A stretch of DNA of 64,000 nucleotides, from positions 14,012,241 through 14,076,240 of the forward strand of contig OX465104.1 in NCBI GenBank assembly GCA_949987565.1, read 5' to 3'. The notes below the pieces were generated by a model. It did not search any database and was not told the DNA's origin. It worked only from the letters and a program-made list of their open reading frames with translations. The translations under genes were made by a program, and so were the position numbers. Shown piece after piece: positions 56,496 through 64,000 of this stretch. Numbering within the stretch: position 1 is the stretch's first letter; the number at the start of each line of letters is the position of its first letter. The DNA is from Luidia sarsii. Its lineage: Eukaryota; Echinodermata; Asteroidea; Paxillosida; Luidiidae.

Positions 56496-57479
56496 ATGGG
56501 CAAGTGCTTCTCCAGCTGCACCCAGACCGCCGGCTCCGATCACCATGGCAAGGCCAAGCCGGGCCTGTCATTTGCGGGGGGCGAGAGCACCGCCCTGAAG
56601 GACCGGACCACACTGCCTGACACCACAAGTGCCCCCGTCGCTGCCCCCGTGCCAAAGCGTGACCCCGGCGGAGCCCTGCCACCCTCCTCCCAGCTCCCTG
56701 CGGATATGGAGCCACGGATATCCAACGGATCGCACAGTGTCTCTCGCTACCCGGAGAAACCCAAATCACAGCCGGCTCGCAACGGACTGGACGGCGTGAA
56801 CCGCCAATCCAAGTCGGACTTCTCCGAGAGCCGCGTGCACCAGCTGTTTGAGAAGTACAAGGACAGCGGCGAGGACGCCATCCTAGCCGATGGCATGGAG
56901 AGGTTCTGCCAGGATTTGCAGGTCAACCCGGCGGAGTTCATCGTCCTGGTGCTGGCCTGGAAGTTCCAGGCCTCGGCCATGTGCCGCTTCACGCGGACAG
57001 AGTTTGTCAACGGCTGCCGGGCACTGCGGGCCGACTCCCTCCGGGGCATCACCGCCAAGTTTGCCGAGCTGCGCAACGAGGTCAAGGGCGAGGCCAAGTT
57101 CAAGGACCTATACCGCTTCACCTTCAACTTTGGGCTGGACGTGGAGGGCGGCCAACGCTCGCTCCCCTGCGAGATGGCCGTGCCGCTCTGGCGGCTGGTC
57201 TTCTCGCAGCGTCAGGTATCGCTGCTGGACCGCTGGTGCAACTTCCTGACGGACCACCAGGTGCGCGGCATCTCGCGCGACACCTGGCAGATGTTCCTCA
57301 ACTTCACCGAGGTCATCGGGGATGACCTGACCAACTACGACGACAACGAGGCCTGGCCCAGCCTCTTTGACGACTTTGTGGACTATGAGAACGAGAAGGA
57401 GGCCCAGAAAAACCTGCAAGACCAAAGGACAGAGACCATTGACGATGGCTACGACGATGGAGAAGGTGTCATGGTTTGA
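56496..57479 (+). CDS. DCUN1D3: DCN1-like protein 3 (neddylation co-E3)
   Basis: 327 residues (human 304) in one exon. I start at the ATG at 56496 because it gives MGKC, matching the MGQC start of human DCUN1D3: Gly2 is the N-myristoylation site and Cys4 a likely acylation site that put the protein on membranes. A longer frame begins only at a GTG at 56421. Residues ~30-110 are low-complexity. The potentiating-neddylation (PONY) domain fills the rest: GMERFCQDL, LAWKFQASAMCRFTR, FKDLYRFTFNFGLD, GISRDTWQMFLNFT and DEAWPSLFDDFVDY. The family brings NEDD8 E2 enzymes to cullins; DCUN1D3 acts at the plasma membrane. The C-terminal tail is acidic. Domain identity is very clear. Confidence 0.95.
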   Translation: MGKCFSSCTQTAGSDHHGKAKPGLSFAGGESTALKDRTTLPDTTSAPVAAPVPKRDPGGALPPSSQLPADMEPRISNGSHSVSRYPEKPKSQPARNGLDGVNRQSKSDFSESRVHQLFEKYKDSGEDAILADGMERFCQDLQVNPAEFIVLVLAWKFQASAMCRFTRTEFVNGCRALRADSLRGITAKFAELRNEVKGEAKFKDLYRFTFNFGLDVEGGQRSLPCEMAVPLWRLVFSQRQVSLLDRWCNFLTDHQVRGISRDTWQMFLNFTEVIGDDLTNYDDNEAWPSLFDDFVDYENEKEAQKNLQDQRTETIDDGYDDGEGVMV

Positions 57480-59209
57480 AGTCCCCAGCATCCCCCCCCA
57501 AAAAACTGCAAACACCACACAAAAAACAACCACATCAACCAGAACACTAATTTATAGTATGAAGCACTGAAACCAAATACAGTGTAGTTAGCTGCCTAGA
57601 TTTTGTTGAAGAAGAAGAAAAAGGGATGAACATTTTTGTATCTGAAAAGGTTTTTCCGCACAGCATTGCCTTGTGACTGCCTCAACAAGCCACCCTTTCA
57701 AAGCAATCTCCAACGCTGGGAGAGACAAGAAAAGGACTCGTGTTTGCTCAGAGTTTTTTTTTCCAGAGAGGCAATGTGCTATCCAAGCCCTGCCTTGTTG
57801 TCCTTACCAATCGCCCTGGCCAGTCCTCCATTCAGCAGGCCACTTGGATCTGACCTGACAGGATGTCCATTCAAGATTCACAAGGGCCTCCATTCTCCCA
57901 TTCCCCGTTGCCTGTGAGGGGCGCTGAGAGTGCACAGATCGCTCAGCGAGAACCTTGCCTTGCCATGAACCCGGCTTCATTCACCTCCTCGTTGGCCGAA
58001 GGTGTATATTGGACTGACTTGAGTAAAGTGTATGTCGCCGTTTGGAATTGATTTTGGGAATAGCTTTACGTGCAACATGATTTGGAGGTAGCCGTTCGTA
58101 TACATATCTCATTCTTTATGGAATCAATTTTTTTTCACCTGCTGTAGACAAAAAATGCTTATGAGGGGCAGGTTTTTTGTTGTTAAATTAGGGGTATGCA
58201 ATACCCTGAAGGTTTTTTTTTACAGCATTTCTGTTTCATGAAGTTCAGACGCCTTCCTTTTCCTTAAACCTGCTTTTTCTTCTGATTTTTTTTTTAATTC
58301 TGGGAGAGGAAGAAGATGTAGGGATAGAGGGTTTGCCAAAAGAAAACTAAGGAGTCTGCTGCGAGTACATGTACATGTGTATGTGTACATGTATGTGTGG
58401 CCTTTGGTGTGTACCAGCTGTGGCAGTACATGTACATGTACATGTATGGTTAAAGATGCATGGTGCCATTGAGGGCATTGGATGCAGTTAACAGAGAATA
58501 CAAGCTAAGCAAGTTTTTGTAATCAGAGGGGGGGGGGACAAATGAGCAAAGTACATGTACCAGCCACATGGTCTTTTTTGGTAACCGTTCGTAGAGCTGT
58601 TACAGTGTTAAGTGGTTTAGGCACATAAAGTCGTGATGAATCAAATCATCATGCCAATCAAAACTTGACCCCCATTTCAAGCAAAGGTGGATAACTACAT
58701 GTATTGTAAGGTGTGATATGACATGGTGTCTGGGCACTGCTCGTCTTCTTGCAATTGATCCTAAGTTATAATAAGCTTGATGAGATGGACCACTGGTGTC
58801 TTTACAGACTAATTCTTACTTTCAACTGTGGTCTTACAAATTCATCCGCCGAGTGCATTTTGAAACTATAGTCAATTTGGATATCCTGGTCATTATTTTG
58901 TTTCTGTTTAATAATAAGGTTAAAACTGGTCTAAAGCCTATCCTTGGCTTCAACTTCACAGTGCTAATTGTGGAAATATTTGTAGACATTTATTTTTGCT
59001 TGTATTTTCCCCATACGGATACGGATATTGCATACACATAATAGAAATGAAATTCGAATTGGCGGCAGGTAGCAGAACTCTTTTTTTTTTAAGGTCTTAT
59101 TTTTTTAATTGAAAAATGTGTAGGTACATGTGTACATGTAGGAAGCACAGTCTGTATGCCCATGTGCCACGTACATTGTGTACTTGTTGTATTAGCTGTA
59201 TGTATTTTC

Positions 59210-59215
59210 ATTAAA
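59210..59215 (+). terminator. DCUN1D3: Candidate DCUN1D3 poly(A) signal
   Basis: ATTAAA, the commonest variant signal, lies 1.7 kb after the stop codon and is followed by a T/G-rich stretch. No AATAAA was found earlier in the UTR. Confidence 0.4.
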
Positions 59216-60160
59216 CAAAAAAGTCATTTCTTACTCGTAGGCTGTTTGTTATGAGACCTTCCTCTCTGTCTTTTGTATCGCAATGCATTTTCTATCTAAC
59301 GTGAATATGCCCGTTTACGGAAAGTCGTAAGCGGAAGTCCAGGGGCAAAGTGACTTTGTACACACAGGATACAAGTATTAAGGCCATGCGATCTACCGTA
59401 CATGCATTTGGGTCTGGTTGTACATTTCTTTTCCTAAAAATGTAGCATGCATTAAGAAATCCTACACTTGACAAGTTGACATGTGAATAGTTCTGTTTTT
59501 GTTAGGTCAAATGAATACATGTAGATGCATTTTCTCGCGCCTGCATGGTAAAATCCTATGATTTTTAAGTACTTATGGCATTTTTATTACTTGGGGGGGG
59601 GGGGGGGTTTAAGACTTTTTTTTTCAGAATTTTCTGGGCTTTTTTTTAATCATTGTCTCTGGAGCACTAGATGTGATGGTAGATGTTGGTGATACAATGG
59701 CGGCATGAGTTTACAGAGGTCATCCTGAACGGTTATCCTTGCAAATCTGGGTGGAAGTCAAGATGCTTATGAAAGAGCAGGCCTAACGTTGATATTCTTA
59801 CCTGTTTGTGTGCAGTTGGTTTTTGTTTCTCATTCAGAAACTTGTCATTAACCCCCATATGCCCCCACTCCTAAGTCCTCAGTCCAGAAGGGATTTCTTT
59901 TCTAATCCCCCTAAATCCTCGCCCCCTTCTCAGATGAGCCGGTCTCAAATCCTCACCAAATGTTCCCTGTGAACTTGCTCACGTTGGCCCATGATCCTGT
60001 CCTCTGGCTGTCAATACTTCCTACTGACATTCAGGCCCATGGTCCGTATTTGCCGCCATTTATGCTGGCATGAGAGTGCTTTGTGTACGATTGTTTGCAT
60101 CCTTGAGAATGTGTTTTACTGCCGGTTCGCCCAACACAATATTTAATTTGCACAGTGTCC

Positions 60161-60529
60161 TAACAGGCCCAATACAACATTGGGAAGATCGGAAAACATT
60201 GATGTCCACAGATTTCCTTCTAATTTACACAGTTTGTAGATGGTCATGATAGAATCCTCATGTTGAAATCTTACGGTCTGGGATGCTGTACTTCTCGAGA
60301 AATCTTCACTCAAACATCGACAAATAGTTTATGACTTGCGATTAATAAACTTTTTCTTACAGTACAGAACTGTGCGAAATCCGTGACGGTTTTTTGCCTT
60401 TTTCTACTCTCTCAGGTTACCATTTGAGCTAAAACCTTTGCAGGATTCCTTTTTTGGAATGTTTAATGGTTTAACACACAAAGTGTGGCAATCTGTTGAC
60501 TTTTACCAAATGTTGTATAGGGCCTTTAA
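60161..60529. mobile_element. Older copy of the TTAA MITE, inverted
   Basis: Left end AGGCCCAATACAACATTGGG and right end CCAAATGTTGTATAGGGCCT are diverged versions of the 44-kb terminal repeats; the right end still abuts TTAA and the left has CTAA. Internal sequence (TCCACAGATTTCC, ACACAGTTTGTAGATGG) matches the 44-kb element in reverse orientation. Confidence 0.75.
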
Positions 60530-60534
60530 TGCTT

Positions 60535-60665
60535 TGCTCAATTGCCTACTGAAAAAATATATATAGGCAACTCAGGCAGGAAAACTTGGTTTGCTTCAGG
60601 GTGGGATAAAACACTAAACAGAGGACAGAGTTAGATCACTGTCCCTGGTTCAAATTCCGCTACGG
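60535..60665 (+). repeat. Second SINE-like family, copy with B-box-like motif
   Basis: GCTCAATTGCCTACTGAAAA and AGGCAACTCAGGCAGG match the hairpin repeat at 25.2 kb. Further on, CCCTGGTTCAAATTCCGC resembles a tRNA B box, suggesting RNA polymerase III ancestry. Confidence 0.5.
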
Positions 60666-61164
60666 GCACTTAGTGTGTGGATTTGACTATCAATTCTTAC
60701 CTGGTGACATGGGTGCTTCTCAGATCCATGATTCCTCTAATAGGGGTTTTCATATCTCTCCGTAAACTGTGATTCTCCTCTTCAGCCCCAAATGAATGCC
60801 GCTGGAAATAAAAGTCAAACAGACTTGAGTAAGATTTGAAACTTGAGATTGATGATGTGCCAGGCAGTTTATCTCGTCCGAGAAGAGGTGTGGTTCTGAA
60901 AAGATCCAATGATTGGGTACAAAAAAAAAATTAAATTGCTTAGGCAGAAAAGGCATATCACAGGAAACGGCAAAGATTAGCAAATGAATCCACTTCTTGT
61001 ATTTGCACCGATTGCTCATATGATGAATTGCCAAATCTATTCTCCGTCATTCATCCTTTGTTTTTGGTTTTCATGGATTGGCCAGTGTCATCGTTTCTTA
61101 CTTTGATCAAACAAATAAAGGGAAAAACTGATTGGGGACTTTTGAACAATTTTGAGTTTGACTG

Positions 61165-61240
61165 AATAAAGACTTGAACCCGAGACCTCTGGTTTTGCGT
61201 ACCAGCGCTCTTCCTTATCACCTGAGCAATCCAGCCCCTA
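61165..61240 (-). repeat. tRNA-like SINE head
   Basis: Same family as the copy at 38.7 kb: B box GGGTTCAAGTC, the anticodon arm and GGGGCTGGATTGCTCAGG on the minus strand. A small insertion in the D arm breaks the tRNA fold. Confidence 0.7.
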
Positions 61241-62114
61241 GATGGCGGCCATCCCGCAAAGACATCTATCTTTGCCAGGGCTGTTGCGCCACTTGAAGCA
61301 ATTAACTATTATTTGCCATGTAAAATTTTCACTTTCATGTGACGCCACTGAAAACTTGGGAATAGTGTACAGATTGGCATTCAAAGCAATCCCAAAATGT
61401 TGCAAACTACTTACGACCAGATAAGATTTGAAGGTTTCCATGGTGGAAGCATGAAGTGGAAAATTTGCGGTGTCACCATGTAAGTCTCTTCTATGATGGG
61501 GTGTGGTGCTGAGTTACCAGCTCTTTGTGGAACCATATTCCCTCTCAAAGAGACGACTTACATGGCGTCACTGCAAACTTTCCACTTTGCTCTCCGACCA
61601 AAAATGTCGTAGTTAAAGTAGCACGCCTGGTTATTCATTCAGTGAAGATGTTCCGTGATCAAGGGTCATGTGTGCCATGTGCACTTGGCAATACGGCAGT
61701 ATCTCAGAGGGGCTTACGGATCCGGGTGGATTTAGGGATGGCTTGGGCTACAGCTTACCTGAAAGGGATCCTGCTCCAGGGATATCAATCAGTACGTCCC
61801 ATACTTCCTAGGAGGGCAGAGGAAAAATTGACTATTTTACCCGGAACTCATTGTTCTCCAAAATCAATACCCTATATCTACATACAGTCGCTGATGGTCG
61901 GTGAGTTTTGACATTTTTGAGGGTAATTCTGGGTCATCTGTAACGTAACATTGACCCCGTGCTTCAAGAAAAACAGCCTTGGAAAAATATGGCCATGAAA
62001 GCTTTGTCCCAGTGTCATCAGAGTAAACAGCCCCTGGTCTATTTACTGGCGATTGGAGGTCAATTTATCTACATTTGTAATCAAGTTTCAGCCAGAGTAT
62101 TTGTTACTTTCTCT

Positions 62115-62295
62115 TCCAGTTCTACTCTCTCTCTCTTTCTCTCTTTCTCTCTCTCCCTTTCTCCCCACTTCTCCCTCTTTCTTTCTCTCTCTCCCTCTCC
62201 TCCTCCCCCTCCCCCTTTTTCTATTTCTATCCCCATCCCTCTCCCTTCCCTCGCTCCCCATCTCCCTTTCCCTCTCCCTCTTTCTTTCTTTATCT
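62115..62295 (+). repeat. CT-rich microsatellite tract
   Basis: CTCTCTCTTT, TCTCCCTCTCC and CCCTCTCCCT units over about 180 bases. Similar in kind to the NDUFB10 intron 2 tract but shorter. Confidence 0.85.
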
Positions 62296-62610
62296 CTTGA
62301 TGCGCGGGACAACTTAATCATGTTTGTGCGACCCAAATTATTTTTTGCTTTCTGGAGTTGAAAGAATGATGCTTGGTTCGCCTGTCAGCTGGATGGCATG
62401 AGTCTGCAACTGCTACTAATTTGCTTTAGCGGTTAGAGCCAGCTGTACGAGTGAAGCGCAGCAGCTGATAATGTTGGCGCACTGCCCCATATCGCTCTGA
62501 ACATTTGGTTTCCCTCCAAATAAGAAAATAATAGATCAAGAGCTGATGCTGCGAGTGCTACTAAAAAATTGAGTCTGCCTACAGACAGACTTAAATGACC
62601 AGTGCCGTAG

Positions 62611-62698
62611 AGTGCCTGACGTTTCCATCCCAGCAAGACTTCTCTCAGAGGCAGGAATGTGAGGAAGGTCCTGCTTGGATTGAAACGTCAGACCCCCC
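62611..62698. repeat. Back-to-back inverted Penelope-tail tags
   Basis: GTGCCTGACGTTTCCATCCC, then CAGCAAGACTTCTCTCAG, then an inverted copy AGGTCCTGCTTGGATTG and AAACGTCAGACC. This is the same paired arrangement as at 49.9 kb. Confidence 0.75.
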
Positions 62699-63504
62699 AC
62701 AATATTTTGAGAAAAATTATAATGCGTGTAGTCTGGTCTGGTATAGGGATTATTTTCAGGGTTTTGTCTGAAAGGAATGTGATTTCCTAAACTCTGTAAT
62801 GCAATGATGTAAATGCCAAGATCTCAAATTGAAATCTGTCCAAAATACCGTTTTGTAGAAGGCATAGAACCAGAAATGTTTCTGTCGGTTTTGAGAAAAC
62901 CCCCAAATGATTGAGAAAAAAATTGATGTGAATATTCATTTTGTACACTTGTTCTTCCTGTTGGTTTTTTGTTTTAAAGTAAGCACTAAGCACTACATGT
63001 ACTTGATTTTCCTAGGTCTCTGAGCTTGGTTGTCTTAATGCATGGACTGTTTAAGAAACTTAATTTAATTTACACAAACTAGTAATGCAGCTGTGCTGTA
63101 TGTCATTGCATTTAAGTTGTTTGTATTTGGTATGAAACCGTTTTGATGCTGCCCTGTACTCGTGTAAAAACATACAAACCTATGTACATCCATGTGTTTA
63201 TTTCATTGTGGCCCGTATGAACAGCAGTGTCAATGTTCTTGTAGTTCATGGTGTACCTATGACAGATTATGGTGCTTGTTTGACTGGGAAAACAGGTTGT
63301 GTTGACGTTGTCGTGGTGACCTTTCAAACTGTCCAATCAGAATCCAGGCAAGGCATGGATTGTCTTGATTCAAGTCCCTTGCTTCTTGCCACTCGAATTC
63401 TTTAGGTTTTTTGAGAGCCCTCCCCCTTCTCTAAAATCAAAGACTTGATTCAAGTCTCAATGTTTTCACTCTATAAACAGGGCTTGTTAAAATAGCAAAG
63501 ATTG

Positions 63505-63575
63505 GACCAGGACTTGAACCCAAGACCTCTGGCCTAACGTACCAGCTTTTCATCACCCCCGGCTATCCAGCCCTG
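63505..63575 (-). repeat. tRNA-like SINE head, degenerate
   Basis: Minus-strand copy with GGGTTCAAGTCCTGGTCC and GGGCTGGATAG. The middle is mutated. Confidence 0.65.
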
Positions 63576-64000
63576 AGGTAGTAGCTAGTTGACTTTTGAA
63601 AAAGTGACAAATTAATATAATAGTTGAACTCTGACCCAGGGTTGTATGATCCTTAATCAGAGATTTATCAATCCTTTTCCGAGGGCACATTTCCAGATTA
63701 GAAACATGAATACTTGAAGATGGGGGATTGAAAATACTTTCATTATATTGGCAGACAAGAAATCCCCCTAAACCCAACAAGTCCCTGGATTGAATTGCCT
63801 CTTATGGTATATTATTCAACCTGACCTTCAACAGTTGAAAATCTACCGTTAGAAAAAGAGATCTAAAATCAATGCTGGAAGGAGTAGATCTCTGTCTATG
63901 GATCTTTGTATGGTCGTGTTTGTATGGTCGTACAGTTGTTTCAGTTTTTGGTTGTGGTAAGGACCTCCTTGGGCAAAAATATAAGCACAACTGATCAGAT

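Larger units (their letters stand above)
56242..59225 (+). other. DCUN1D3: DCUN1D3 coding exon with UTRs
   Basis: A pyrimidine-rich stretch and TTTTCAG ending at 56241 form a strong acceptor, so this exon starts with about 250 bases of 5' UTR and upstream non-coding exon(s) must exist. The 3' UTR runs through 57480 to about 59225, where ATTAAA at 59210-59215 is the best poly(A) signal. The UTR holds TACATGTA runs at 58365-58450 and a G9 tract at about 58530, and no supported coding region. Confidence 0.6.
59226..64000. other. Repeat-rich downstream DNA
   Basis: No supported gene. Contents: a G14 tract at 59595-59608, the old TTAA MITE, SINE copies, a CT tract, paired Penelope-tail tags, and plain AT-rich DNA to the end of the window. 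The open frame at 61525-61911 overlaps sequence with repeat-like similarity to 26.4 kb and is not convincing. Confidence 0.5.

Noticed and set aside
61525..61911. 128-codon plus-strand frame
   Set aside because: No recognisable domain, and the preceding bases match repeat-like sequence also present near 26.4 kb.

Overview
This is a stretch of animal nuclear genome. Genes are split by GT-AG introns, spacing is loose, AT-rich intergenic DNA is full of small non-autonomous transposons, and palindromic TACATGTA-type repeats are scattered throughout. The proteins (a tektin-4/tektin-A homologue, RPL3, NDUFB10, DCUN1D3) and the repeat style suggest a marine invertebrate deuterostome such as an echinoderm or hemichordate. 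That placement is an inference from general resemblance. 

Layout. 1-3.7 kb: AT-rich, repeat-bearing, no supported gene. 3.7-5.4 kb: an intronless, GC-rich ankyrin-repeat gene (ANKRD63-like, + strand). 7.8-15.5 kb: a complete nine-exon RPL3 gene on the - strand. It has a TOP transcription start, an ATG-only first coding exon, two U83-type C/D box snoRNAs in introns 5 and 7, and an ~855-bp near-perfect palindromic transposon in intron 1. 15.9-19.8 kb: NDUFB10 (+ strand, four coding exons), head-to-head with RPL3 across a ~380-bp shared promoter region; its intron 2 is almost entirely a pyrimidine tract. 21.7-23.25 kb: a 5'-truncated Penelope-like retroelement (reverse transcriptase plus GIY-YIG endonuclease). 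24.66-28.9 kb: TEKT4 (- strand, six coding exons plus one 5' UTR exon), with a ciliary-type X-box upstream. 29-56 kb: no confident coding exon; MITEs, SINE fragments, TACATGTA clusters, one isolated exon-like ORF and a degenerate minisatellite. 56.2-59.2 kb: the coding exon and long 3' UTR of DCUN1D3 (+ strand). 59.2-64 kb: repeats and unassigned DNA. 

The genes do not form one pathway. They are housekeeping (RPL3, NDUFB10), ciliary (TEKT4) and ubiquitin-like regulatory (DCUN1D3) genes, plus a likely lineage-variable ankyrin gene. RPL3/NDUFB10 is the only pair whose arrangement suggests shared control. The most notable non-coding features are the duplicated snoRNA unit, the palindromic element with identical arms, and a short repeat tag shared by the Penelope-like element and at least eight other sites; the tag resembles a decayed hammerhead ribozyme. 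Coordinates of exons were read by hand from splice signals, reading frame and protein similarity recalled from family knowledge; no alignment was run.
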